The notes under the pieces were generated by a model. The model saw only the letters and a list, made by a program, of their open reading frames with translations, was not told where the DNA came from and searched no databases. Positions 7,054 to 14,203 of a stretch of 14,225 bases of DNA are shown piece by piece. This DNA is from Actinomycetota bacterium (GTDB taxonomy: Bacteria > Actinomycetota > Actinomycetes > S36-B12 > UBA10799). Within the stretch, counting starts at the first letter, position 1; every line of letters starts with the position of its first letter. The stretch covers positions 1-14,225 of the forward strand of contig JAUPKO010000413.1 of assembly GCA_030837395.1 (NCBI GenBank). The letters are read 5' to 3'. Both the position numbers and the translations under genes were made by a program.

Positions 7054-7764
7054 GTGAGATCACATCTGTTCAGCCAGGCCAGTGTCGAGCCGACCCAGTC
7101 CTGGGCGGTGCACCAGCGCAAGATGCTGCGTGTGGTGGTGGAGCCGAGCAGCCCGCTGCTGGCGGCTAAAGGATCGATGGTGGCGTACCAAGGCAACGTC
7201 GAGTTCACCCACAAGGGCGGGGGCGGCGGGTTCAGCGGCATGGTCAAGCGGGCGGTGTCCACCGACAACACCCCGCTGATGCAGGTCACTGGCAACGCCG
7301 AGGTGTTCCTGGCCAGCCTGGCCAATGACGTCCACCTGATCGAACTCGAAGGTGACTCGGTGTGCGTCAATGGGCGTTCGCTGCTGGCGTTCCAGTCGAC
7401 ATTGCAGTACGACCTTCGGCTCAACAAGGGGGCCGGGTTCGTCTCCGGCGGCGTGTGGTCGACCTACCTCACCGGCCATGGCATGGTCGCCGTGGTGGCC
7501 GACGGAGCGCCACTGCTGTTGGAGACCGGCCAGGTGCCCACCTTCACCGATACCGACGCGACGATCGCCTGGGGTGGTCACATGTCGCCATCGTTGAAGT
7601 CCTCCATGAACATGAAGTCGATGTTCTTCGGCGGCTCCGGCGAGGCGTTCCAGTACGCCTTCAACGAGCCCGGTTGGGTGCTGGTGCAGCCGTCTGAGGG
7701 GCCGCCGCCACCACCGACGTCCAATGCGTCGAACTCCACCGGCCTCGGGTCGCTGTTCAGCTGA
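7054..7764 (+). CDS. AIM24-family protein
   Basis: A 236-residue member of the AIM24 (DUF124/TIGR00266) family, a soluble double-stranded beta-helix fold named after a yeast mitochondrial protein; the bacterial role is not known. Recognisable family stretches are the early MVAYQGNVEF, the glycine run GGGGGF before the VKRAVSTDNTPLMQVTG segment, DVHLIELEGDSVCVNGRSLLAF, the middle GGVWSTYLTGHGMVAVVADG, and the late MSPSLKSSMNMKSMFFGGSGEAFQYAF. A short Pro/Ser/Asn tail ends the protein. The start may be GTG 7054 (leaderless) or GTG 7045 (AGG 7 nt upstream), a difference of three residues. It is divergent from the RiPP precursor and overlaps the CPBP protease gene by 8 nt at the 3' ends. No membrane helix is seen. 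Confidence 0.87.
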   Translation: MRSHLFSQASVEPTQSWAVHQRKMLRVVVEPSSPLLAAKGSMVAYQGNVEFTHKGGGGGFSGMVKRAVSTDNTPLMQVTGNAEVFLASLANDVHLIELEGDSVCVNGRSLLAFQSTLQYDLRLNKGAGFVSGGVWSTYLTGHGMVAVVADGAPLLLETGQVPTFTDTDATIAWGGHMSPSLKSSMNMKSMFFGGSGEAFQYAFNEPGWVLVQPSEGPPPPPTSNASNSTGLGSLFS

Positions 7765-8653
7765 GGGGTCGCAGATCGGCCACATCCGCCGTCCACCGAT
7801 CCCGGTAACGCTCCGGGTAGGGCATGCGCGCACCCCCGCCGGTGCGCAGGTGCCAGGTGACCGACGTGGTGCCCAGCACCGCCATGCTGATCGCGGCCAG
7901 CCAGCCGAATTCACCCATGAGCGCGCCGTCACCGGTGAAGGCGGCTTCGCCTTGGAAGGCGAATGATGTGGCCACCAGCCCGTTCCAGGCGCCGTGCGCC
8001 ACGATGCTCGGCCACACTGCGTGGGAGCGGTCGGTGATGACGCTGACAAAGGCACCGAAGCCCAGGATCGCCAGGGTGAAGGCCGGCAGACCACTCAAGC
8101 TGCCGTACCAGCCGAGAGCGATCACCGGTACGTGGTAGAGCCACCAGATCGCCGTGACGAGCAGCCAGGCAGGCACGAAGGTGAACCTGCGGCGGACCAA
8201 CGGCCACAGGAAGCCGCGCCAGCCGATCTCCTCTCCGGTAGCGGTGATCATGGCCGTGGGAACCAGGATGAAGGCGCCCAACAGCGCTGCACCGAGGATC
8301 GATCCGTTGACCTCTATGAGCCCGAGGGCCGACGCGAATCCGTAGCCAGCCAGGCCCACCACCGCCGGGGTCAGTCCCATCACCAGCCACCGGTTCAACC
8401 GCCCCCACACGATCACGCCTGGACCCGCGACGCGGGCGAACAACGCCCCGACCGTGGGGGCCGCCATCACTACCACCACCCAATTCTGGGAGGACCCGTT
8501 GGTTGCTGTGGGGCGCAGCCACCAGACGCCGATCAGGTAAACCGTCGCGAGCCCACCGAAGTAGAAGCACAGCCGCCGGACGTCGCGTGTGGGATCGGTA
8601 CGCGCACGGTCGTTGCGCGCGACTGCGACGGAGCGTGGACTGCGGGCAGCCAT
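7757..8653 (-). CDS. CPBP-family (CAAX/Abi-type) intramembrane glutamic protease
   Basis: A 298-residue membrane protein with about eight helices and all the CPBP (PF02517) motifs. E141-E142 and R146 lie in GEEIGWRGFLWP, a second-motif H174 in WWLYHVP, and H220 with N224 in HGAWNGL. The intact Glu-Glu and both His point to an active protease. Family members process prenylated proteins in eukaryotes; in bacteria many sit in bacteriocin and RiPP loci as immunity or processing proteins. That is relevant because a RiPP precursor gene lies about 0.8 kb away, though a different gene and strand intervene, so the link is only a suggestion. The 3' end overlaps the AIM24 gene by 8 nt. The basic N terminus (about 28 residues) is probably cytosolic. 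Confidence 0.9.
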   Translation of the reverse strand: MAARSPRSVAVARNDRARTDPTRDVRRLCFYFGGLATVYLIGVWWLRPTATNGSSQNWVVVVMAAPTVGALFARVAGPGVIVWGRLNRWLVMGLTPAVVGLAGYGFASALGLIEVNGSILGAALLGAFILVPTAMITATGEEIGWRGFLWPLVRRRFTFVPAWLLVTAIWWLYHVPVIALGWYGSLSGLPAFTLAILGFGAFVSVITDRSHAVWPSIVAHGAWNGLVATSFAFQGEAAFTGDGALMGEFGWLAAISMAVLGTTSVTWHLRTGGGARMPYPERYRDRWTADVADLRPLS

Positions 8654-8660
8654 GTCCGCG

Positions 8661-8666
8661 ATCGTA
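8661..8666 (-). promoter_or_regulatory. Candidate -10 box for a leaderless CPBP protease mRNA
   Basis: On the minus strand TACGAT (TAnnnT) ends 7 nt before the ATG at 8653. No purine-rich ribosome site is visible, so the mRNA may begin at the start codon. No convincing -35 box was found. Confidence 0.35.
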
Positions 8667-8859
8667 GCGGCGGCATCGGGGATGCCCGGCTATTCGGGAT
8701 GCTGGGCTTTGCGCCGTCGACCGGCGTAACCGGCCCACGGCCGGCCCGGCTGGACTCGTCCGGGTTCCGTGGGGACAGGTCGGGGACTAGGGTCGAGGGT
8801 GAAAGCGGCAGCCGCCGCCTCCGTGAATCACGTGGGTGATGGATGAGAGGGATGAGGAT

Positions 8860-9066
8860 ATGAGCGAGCACGGTGGCAAGAGGAAGTTCCTGGTGCTGGC
8901 CGTCGCGGCCGTTGTGGTGGTTGGGGTGGCTGCGGTGGTGCTGAAGATGCGCGCTGTGGACGTGGAGGCATCGGCTGCTGTCGATGACATCGAGGCGCGA
9001 CTGGACGACCTCGATCCCATCACCCGGGCTGCGACACTGGAGAAGCTGGCCAAGGACGGCGTCTGA
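8860..9066 (+). CDS. Small single-helix membrane protein with charged C-terminal helix
   Basis: A 68-residue protein: a short polar, basic start (MSEHGGKRK), one Val/Ala-rich membrane helix (about residues 10-28), then LKMRAVDVEASAA and an acidic amphipathic tail (VDDIEARLDDLDP ... LEKLAKDGV) that could form a short coiled coil or dock a partner. The start is chosen for GAGAGG at 8845-8850, 9 nt upstream; an ATG at 8839 would add MDERDED. Its helix and the Leu-Lys-x-Arg after it align without gaps to the 28-residue peptide at 1825-1911, so the two look like paralogues, one with and one without the cytosolic tail. Function unknown. Confidence 0.65.
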   Translation: MSEHGGKRKFLVLAVAAVVVVGVAAVVLKMRAVDVEASAAVDDIEARLDDLDPITRAATLEKLAKDGV

Positions 9067-9487
9067 GGGGCGCCGCTCGCGGGTGAGGTTGACCGACGTC
9101 ATACGGATTGACGTTGAGCCCAGAATGCGCAGCTGGATGAGGAATCGGCCGCACCAGGACCGATGAGGAGTGCCGCCGGTGTCGATGGCTGTGCTCATCG
9201 CGGTGACGGCGGCCTCTCGTTCGACCGAATCGCCGTCGTGCTCAATCAGTTCGGTCATGTGTTCGTCGATGTGGTGCACGTCATGCCGGCGGACGACTTC
9301 TGGGAGACCTACGCGCTGGCATCGGCCATGCCCAGGCCCAGTGGTCCGATCTTCTTGACGTCGTTGGGTTGGCAGACTGCGGGCCTGGTCGGTGTGGTGG
9401 CGACGGTGTGCTCAAGCCCAAATGGGGTGAGGGTCAGCGTGACCGGCCAGATCTCCACTAGGTTGTGGACCATGACGGGAGGTGGTC
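9067..9487. other. 420-bp region before the GGDEF-EAL gene with no secure gene
   Basis: Both strands carry open frames with coding-like third-position bias: a plus frame ending 9495 and a minus frame with GTG at 9279 (ATG at 9258) that runs on as antisense through the small gene at 8860. A third short plus frame opens near 9170 with MAVLIAVTAA-like residues. None matches a family I know. It may be intergenic DNA, a degraded gene or a small coupled gene. Confidence 0.5.
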
Positions 9488-9495
9488 ATGCTTAG
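9163..9495 (+). CDS. Uncertain small ORF overlapping the GGDEF-EAL start
   Basis: A 110-residue frame whose stop lies 8 nt inside the next gene (ATGCTTAG), an arrangement that would allow translational coupling. Codons from about 9215 to 9350 end mostly in G or C, as in the window's real genes, and read FDRIAVVLNQFGHVFVDVV then MPADDFWETYALASAMPRP. Against it: only a weak AGGA before the start, no known family, an odd C-terminal composition and a competing open frame on the minus strand. Function unknown. Confidence 0.25.
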   Translation: MRSAAGVDGCAHRGDGGLSFDRIAVVLNQFGHVFVDVVHVMPADDFWETYALASAMPRPSGPIFLTSLGWQTAGLVGVVATVCSSPNGVRVSVTGQISTRLWTMTGGGHA

Positions 9496-11932
9496 CCGGA
9501 GCGAGGCCGTCTTCGCCGCCCTCAACGCCGGCGTCGTGATCCACGCGGCCGACAGCACGATCTTAGACGCCAACGAGCGCGCTCGGAACTTGCTGGGAAT
9601 CCAGGATCTCGAAGGTCGGCTGGCCACAGACCCGAAGTGGGTGTTCATGGACTCGGATCGCTCGCCGATGTCCCACGATCGTTTCCCGGTCGTGCAGGTG
9701 ATGACATCCGGGAAGCCGGTGCACGGGCTGATCATGATCATCCGGCCCCCTGCCGGCTCTGACGTGTGGCTCGAGGTCAATGCGCTACCCGTGGCCAACG
9801 ACGCCGGGCAGCTCGAAGAGATCGCTGTGACGTTCATCGACGTGACCGCTCGGGTAGAAGCCGAGCGGGCCCTCGCTGCCAGCGAGGAGGTGCAGCGGAT
9901 GGTTTTGGACAATGCCGGCCAGGGCATGCTGCGACTTGATCGTGACCTCCGGGTGGACTATGCCAACCAGCAGGTGGCGATTCTGTTGGACACTCCGGCG
10001 GAGTTGCTCGTCGGTAGGACCCTCAGTGAGCTCGGTTACCCCGTCTCCCGCAGGATCGACTGGGAGCACCATGCCCGACGGGTGCTCACGACCGGGGCGT
10101 CCAGGTCGTTCGAATACGACATCCACGCAGTGCGGCGACGGCGCTGGCACGAGGCGGGACTCCAACCGCAATTCGACTCCAGCGGAGCGGTCACCCACGT
10201 GATCCTCACCGATCGTGACGTCACCGAGCGCAAGGAGGCCGAGGCGTCGGCGCAGGCGAGGCAGGCACAGGTGCGGCAGGCGGAGCGCGCCGCACATGTC
10301 GGCACGTGGACGATGGATCTGGCGACGCGTCGCTTCGTCTGGTCCGAAGAGATGCTCCTCATGCACGGACTGGGCTCGGCAGGTCCGCCACCGGACTACG
10401 CGGACCTCCCGAGTCTCTTCACCGCCGAGAGCTGGGAGCGGCTCGATGCTGCGCTGAGTGACAGCCAGCAATCCGGATCCGCGTTCGAACTGGAGTTGGA
10501 GGTCGTTCGCCCCGACGGATCGCACGCGTGGATGCTGGCGCGTGGTGATGTGCTGCTTGACGCTGCAGGGGTCGCCATCGGACTGCAGGGCATATGTGCA
10601 GATATCAGTGAGTCCAAGCGGGCAGCGGCGGAGCTGCACCAGTTGGCCACCCATGATCCGCTCACCGGGCTGACGAACCGCCCGGCGATGTTCGACGAGT
10701 TGAACCGTGCGCTCCTGGAGGACAGTGAGTCGGGGCACACGACGGCGGTGCTGATGGTGGACTTGGACAATTTCAAGAACGTGAATGACTCCCTGGGCCA
10801 CGGACTCGGTGACGCCCTGCTGGCCGCAGCGGCCGCCCGCATCGTGACCGTCGTCAGCGTCGGGGGCCTCGTTGCCCGCACCGGCGGCGACGAGTTCGTC
10901 GTGCTGATGCGAGGGCTCACGGAGCCCGTGGATGCGGTGAATGAGGCGCAACGGTTGGTGGTCGCTTTCCGCCGCTCATTCTCTTTGGGTGGCGCCGAAG
11001 TGTTCGCGACTGCCAGCGTGGGCCTGGCGATCGCGGGTGACGCTAGCAATGCGGAGGAGGTGTTCCGGGATGCCGACACTGCCTTGTATGCGGCCAAGCG
11101 CCAGGGGAGGGACCGGGTGGCGGCTTTCAACGATGAGTTGCGCGCCGCCGTCACGAGTCGCATCTCGATCGAGACAGAGCTGCGGCGATCCCTGGAACGA
11201 GGCCAATTGGCGGTGTGGTACCAACCCGAGGTCGACCTGGCGACCGGGTGCGTCAGCGCGGTCGAGGCCCTGCTGCGCTGGCACCACCCGGATGGCACGG
11301 TATGGACGGCCGACCGCTTTATCGACGTGGCCGAGGAGACCGGGCTCATCCTGAGCATCGGAGAGTGGGTGCTGCAGCAGGCATGCCTGCAGGTCGTGTC
11401 GTGGGCGGCCACCCGACCCGATCGGCGGCCCGTTGTGCGGGTCAATTTCTCCGCCCTGCAACTTGCCGAAGCCGGTCTGCTCGAGGCGATCGACGCCACC
11501 TTGGCCGAAACCGGCGCAGACCCGGCGTTGCTGTGCGTCGAGATCACCGAGACAACGTTGCTGCGTGAGACCACGACGGCGCGAACGAACCTCCACGGAA
11601 TCCACGACCGCGGCATCGGTATCGCCATCGACGACTTCGGCACCGGCTACGCCTCCCTGACCTATCTGAACGCTTTCCCGGTCGACGTCATCAAGATCGA
11701 CCGCAGCTTCGTCACCGGCGACTCCGACCCAGACAACCGCATGGTCGCCGGCATCGTTGCCCTCGCCAGGACGCTGGACATCGCTGTGACGGCAGAGGGG
11801 GTCGAGGATCCCGACCAGGCCACCCGGCTGCGCGACATGGGGTGTCCGAGCGCGCAGGGGTGGCTCTACGCCAAGGCATTGCCCGTCGAAGAGGTCACAC
11901 CACTGCTGGAGCACTGCTTTCCCCATCTGTGA
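9488..11932 (+). CDS. PAS-PAS-PAS-GGDEF-EAL cyclic-di-GMP enzyme
   Basis: An 814-residue soluble sensor protein. Three PAS-type modules come first (about residues 4-118, 130-250 and 270-385), separated by helical linkers (RVEAERALAASEE, KEAEASAQARQAQVRQAER). The GGDEF domain begins DPLTGLTNRP and has an intact active site GGDEF at 466-470. Its I-site is absent: SVGG stands where RxxD should be before LVARTGGDEF. The EAL domain has every expected residue: E593 in EALLRW, the Asn of VNFSALQ, the Glu of EITE, D715-D716 in DDFGTGY, the Lys of IKIDRSF, AEGVED, and the Gln of QGW. Both making and breaking c-di-GMP are therefore possible. The start is set by GGGAGGT (9477-9483), 4 nt before the ATG; GTG 9482 is rejected. 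PAS ligands are not predictable. No transmembrane helix is seen. Confidence 0.95.
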   Translation: MLSRSEAVFAALNAGVVIHAADSTILDANERARNLLGIQDLEGRLATDPKWVFMDSDRSPMSHDRFPVVQVMTSGKPVHGLIMIIRPPAGSDVWLEVNALPVANDAGQLEEIAVTFIDVTARVEAERALAASEEVQRMVLDNAGQGMLRLDRDLRVDYANQQVAILLDTPAELLVGRTLSELGYPVSRRIDWEHHARRVLTTGASRSFEYDIHAVRRRRWHEAGLQPQFDSSGAVTHVILTDRDVTERKEAEASAQARQAQVRQAERAAHVGTWTMDLATRRFVWSEEMLLMHGLGSAGPPPDYADLPSLFTAESWERLDAALSDSQQSGSAFELELEVVRPDGSHAWMLARGDVLLDAAGVAIGLQGICADISESKRAAAELHQLATHDPLTGLTNRPAMFDELNRALLEDSESGHTTAVLMVDLDNFKNVNDSLGHGLGDALLAAAAARIVTVVSVGGLVARTGGDEFVVLMRGLTEPVDAVNEAQRLVVAFRRSFSLGGAEVFATASVGLAIAGDASNAEEVFRDADTALYAAKRQGRDRVAAFNDELRAAVTSRISIETELRRSLERGQLAVWYQPEVDLATGCVSAVEALLRWHHPDGTVWTADRFIDVAEETGLILSIGEWVLQQACLQVVSWAATRPDRRPVVRVNFSALQLAEAGLLEAIDATLAETGADPALLCVEITETTLLRETTTARTNLHGIHDRGIGIAIDDFGTGYASLTYLNAFPVDVIKIDRSFVTGDSDPDNRMVAGIVALARTLDIAVTAEGVEDPDQATRLRDMGCPSAQGWLYAKALPVEEVTPLLEHCFPHL

Positions 11933-12001
11933 CCCAGGGGCTTTCGTGGGTCGAAGGGTCATGGTTCGCCAACTGTTGCGTGCTACCGGCATGCTGGAGT
12001 C

Positions 12002-12883
12002 GTGGTTGTCCGCGGACTCTTAGCAGTGATGGCGTGTGGCGCCGCGTGGTCGCTGGCTGCATGTGCGGGCACCGGCAGTGGTGGTGCGGGGAACGGGACC
12101 GTGGGGGTGCACGAGGTCCCTGGCCCCATGAGCGTGCGTATTGAGCAGTACCGGGAGGACGAGGTCGCGGGCGTGATGCAGGTGGGGGTGACTAATCACG
12201 GCGACGGGCTGGTGGCGATCGAGTCGGTGCGGATCGATTGGTCCGGCCTCGCGGAGCCAGTCGCCGCCGACCTCGACTATCGGCTTCCCGCTGATGCTTC
12301 GGTGGACCTGCCGGTGCCGGTAGGACGGGCCGAGTGCCCGTCGCCGTACACCGGCGATCCGCGGTCTCCCCAGGAGCCTGCCCAGGTGACCGTGGGGCTG
12401 GCCGGGGGAGCCACGGTGCAGACTGCCGTGGTGGACTCGTCAGCGCTGGCACGCATCTACCAGGCCGAGTGTCGGCGGCGGTATCTGTCCGATCAGGTGA
12501 ACCTGAGCTTCGGCGATGCCTGGACCCTCGCCGGCGATGCGTCGCAGACGCGTGCCGTGGGGACGATGCGGTTGCGTCGGGGTGATGCGGCCGGTCCCGT
12601 GGCAGTCACGGGCGTCGATGGCAGCGTTCTGCTTGAGTTGGCCGTCACAGGTCAACCGTTGCCGGTGGTGCTGGCCGATCAGCGCGCTGAGGTGGAAGTT
12701 CCGGTCGAGGTCCGTTCGACGTTGCGATGCGACGGACACGCCCTAGGCGAGAGCAAGCAGACGTTCGCCTTCGACGTGATGGTCGACCTTGGCCAGGACG
12801 GCCAAGCGCTCCCCTTCGCGTTGACGCCGGACCACGACGGGCGCGCCCGGATGCAAGAGGTGATCGACGCGGCCTGCGGCTAA
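12002..12883 (+). CDS. Secreted lipoprotein of unknown function
   Basis: A 293-residue exported lipoprotein. The N terminus has one Arg, a hydrophobic stretch and the lipobox LAAC with C21 as the lipidated Cys, followed by a Gly/Ser/Thr linker. The mature part is beta-rich, with two apparently similar halves of Val-rich strands (RIEQYREDEVAGVMQVGVTN and later LELAVTGQPLPVVLADQRAE). Four more Cys (in RAECPSP, YQAECRRR, TLRCDG and the terminal AACG) could form two disulfides outside the cell. No family is recognised. The start is GTG 12002, with GGAG only 2 nt upstream; the ATG at 12029 would leave too short a signal. A 20-codon frame (11961-12023) runs into its start. It follows the GGDEF-EAL gene by 69 nt on the same strand and could be co-transcribed. 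Confidence 0.85.
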   Translation: MVVRGLLAVMACGAAWSLAACAGTGSGGAGNGTVGVHEVPGPMSVRIEQYREDEVAGVMQVGVTNHGDGLVAIESVRIDWSGLAEPVAADLDYRLPADASVDLPVPVGRAECPSPYTGDPRSPQEPAQVTVGLAGGATVQTAVVDSSALARIYQAECRRRYLSDQVNLSFGDAWTLAGDASQTRAVGTMRLRRGDAAGPVAVTGVDGSVLLELAVTGQPLPVVLADQRAEVEVPVEVRSTLRCDGHALGESKQTFAFDVMVDLGQDGQALPFALTPDHDGRARMQEVIDAACG

Positions 12884-12937
12884 CTCAGGCGTCATCGCTT
12901 GAAGGATGGCTAGGGATTGGTCAGGCGGGAGAGGCCC

Positions 12938-13078
12938 GGGAACAAGAGGCTCAAGAACGCCATGTTCATGTCCGCCTTCGCAGCCCTGCGCGCCGACCCC
13001 GAGTCACGTACCTACTACGACCGCAAACGAGCCGCGGCGAAGAAGCACAACGCCGCCCTCATCTGCCTCGCGAGACGT
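12938..13078 (+). pseudogene. Relic of an IS110-family transposase (C-terminal piece)
   Basis: About 47 codons read GNKRLKNAMFMSAFAALRA, then DPESRTYYDRKRAAAKKHNA and ALICLARR. This is the conserved C-terminal domain (PF02371, Transposase_20) of IS110/IS1111 transposases, whose full proteins have roughly 350-400 residues. A stop lies in frame at 12911, and after ALICLARR the expected continuation (Cys-Asp, then ...FAMLRDG) is lost. The catalytic DEDD domain is missing altogether. No ends or target site are visible, so only this fragment remains and it cannot move itself. Confidence 0.8.
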
Positions 13079-13079
13079 C

Positions 13080-13202
13080 ATGATCGACCCGGTGGGTTTG
13101 GACACCGGTGTGATCTTCGCCCAGTCGCCGGACGATTTCATCGCTGCGCTGTGCGACGACATCGTAGCCAAGCGGGTCGCGGCCGCCGGGGGATCGGGCT
13201 AG
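13080..13202 (+). pseudogene. Orphan short frame beside the IS110 relic
   Basis: A 40-codon frame starts with ATG directly at the IS110 junction: MIDPVGLDTGVIFAQSPDDF, then IAALCDDIVAKRV. After a TAG at 13200-13202 the same frame continues with protein-like sequence (GPEDEPAMYPIIPLDYSRW) up to about 13260, inside the 3' end of the convergent LysR gene. It looks like the tail of a decayed or inserted-into gene. No family is recognised. It could also be chance. Confidence 0.3.
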
Positions 13203-13233
13203 GGCCCGGAGGACGAGCCGGCGATGTACCCGA

Positions 13234-14127
13234 TCATCCCGCTCGACTACTCGAGGTGGATGCCGCGATCGCCTCCAGCACCTGAGCCACCGCCGGCGAA
13301 ACCTCGTCGGCCCGGGTGGCGAGCACGAGTTCGGTGCTGGCTGTGACGTCGGCCAGCCCGCGGAACGCCACACCATCGACCGTGAGCGACCTCACCGGCT
13401 CGGGGACAAGAGCCACACCGATGCCGGCGGCCACGAACGTGACCAGGGTGGCTGTTTCACGCACCTCAACGACTTCGGCGGGCAGGAAGCCCGCCTGCCG
13501 GCACGCGTGCATCACCGCGTCGTACATGACTGAGCGATGACCGGAGGGATGCGTGACGAACGTCGAGTTCCGCAGGGAGGCCAGCGCCACCAACTCCGAC
13601 GCGGCTTGCGGATGATCGGCCGGCAGCGCAGCAACGAGGGGCTCCGAACGCAGGTGCCGTACGGTGAGCTGCGGGTCGGGGGCCGGATCGCGCGTCACGG
13701 CGATGTCGATGCGCCGCGTGATCAGTCCCTCGGCCAAGCTCGGGCTGAGTTGCTCCCCGTGCAACTCGAGCTCGACGCCAGGCAGGTGGGCCCGAACGAG
13801 CCGTGCCACCCGCGGCAGGAGGTCATAGGTGGCCGTGCCCACGAACCCAATCGACACCCGACCGGCCAGTCCGGCTTGCAGCCGGCGCAGGGCGACTTCT
13901 GCCCGATCGACCTCGGCCAGAATCGAGCGTGCCCGGGGCAGCAGCAACTCGCCTGCGGCCGTCAGCCGCACCCGCCTTGTGGAGCGGTGGAACAACTCCG
14001 AGCCGACATCGCGTTCGAGGCGTTTGATCTGCTGCGACACCGCTGGCTGTGCCAAGTGCAGCAGGTCCGCGGCCCGGCTGAAGCTGGACAGTTCGGCGAC
14101 TGTTACGAAGGTAGTCAGCGCCGCCAG
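13234..14127 (-). CDS. LysR-type transcriptional regulator, BenM/CatR-like; start codon uncertain
   Basis: A regulator with an N-terminal winged helix-turn-helix (AELSSFSRAADLLHLAQPAV, SQQIKRLERDVG) and a LysR substrate-binding domain opening VSIGFVGTATYDLLPRVAR. That opening, with HPSGHRSVMYDAVMHACRQ and GIGVALVPEP, is like the BenM/CatR group that senses aromatic-pathway intermediates. The first ordinary start codon is TTG at 14055, which would cut off the first half of the HTH. The frame stays open back to a TAG at 14145-14143 and encodes QLKNLAALTTFVTVAELSSF, clearly the normal LysR N terminus. CTG at 14127 or a changed start near 14139 must therefore be used, or the gene is broken. It is divergent from the gene at the right edge, which it probably controls. 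Confidence 0.85.
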   Translation of the reverse strand: MAALTTFVTVAELSSFSRAADLLHLAQPAVSQQIKRLERDVGSELFHRSTRRVRLTAAGELLLPRARSILAEVDRAEVALRRLQAGLAGRVSIGFVGTATYDLLPRVARLVRAHLPGVELELHGEQLSPSLAEGLITRRIDIAVTRDPAPDPQLTVRHLRSEPLVAALPADHPQAASELVALASLRNSTFVTHPSGHRSVMYDAVMHACRQAGFLPAEVVEVRETATLVTFVAAGIGVALVPEPVRSLTVDGVAFRGLADVTASTELVLATRADEVSPAVAQVLEAIAASTSSSRAG

Positions 14128-14166
14128 ATTCTTAAGCTGATCCTATGGGACTATCGCACATCAATA

Positions 14167-14196
14167 TTGGACGTAATGAATCTCTGGTCCTAACCT
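14167..14196 (+). promoter_or_regulatory. Promoter (and probable LysR operator) of the right-edge gene
   Basis: TTGGAC (14167-14172), an 18-nt spacer and TAACCT (14191-14196, TAnnnT) end 7 nt before the ATG at 14204, so transcription probably starts at the start codon. The stretch just upstream, with the AATATT palindrome at 14163-14168, is AT-rich against its surroundings and lies in the divergent region, as a LysR binding site would. Confidence 0.45.
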
Positions 14197-14203
14197 GACG
14201 AGC

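Noticed and set aside
6935..7063. 43-residue N-terminal extension of the RiPP precursor frame
   Set aside because: It has no ribosome site, crosses the candidate promoter, and would place Cys/Arg-rich sequence before a complete NHLP leader that starts after AAGGAG.
7060..8094. 344-codon minus-strand frame across the AIM24 and CPBP genes
   Set aside because: It crosses two well-supported genes in other frames and has no domain; a shadow frame.
8730..8744. CCGGCC-CAC-GGCCGG inverted repeat before the small gene at 8860
   Set aside because: Short GC palindrome in a GC-rich region, no T-run and no clear relation to either divergent start; probably chance.
10396..11643. 415-codon minus-strand frame (and others at 9785-10951 and 10976-11992) opposite the GGDEF-EAL gene
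   Set aside because: Composition is skewed to Ser, Arg and Ala, there is no family signature, and the plus strand has intact GGDEF and EAL motifs.
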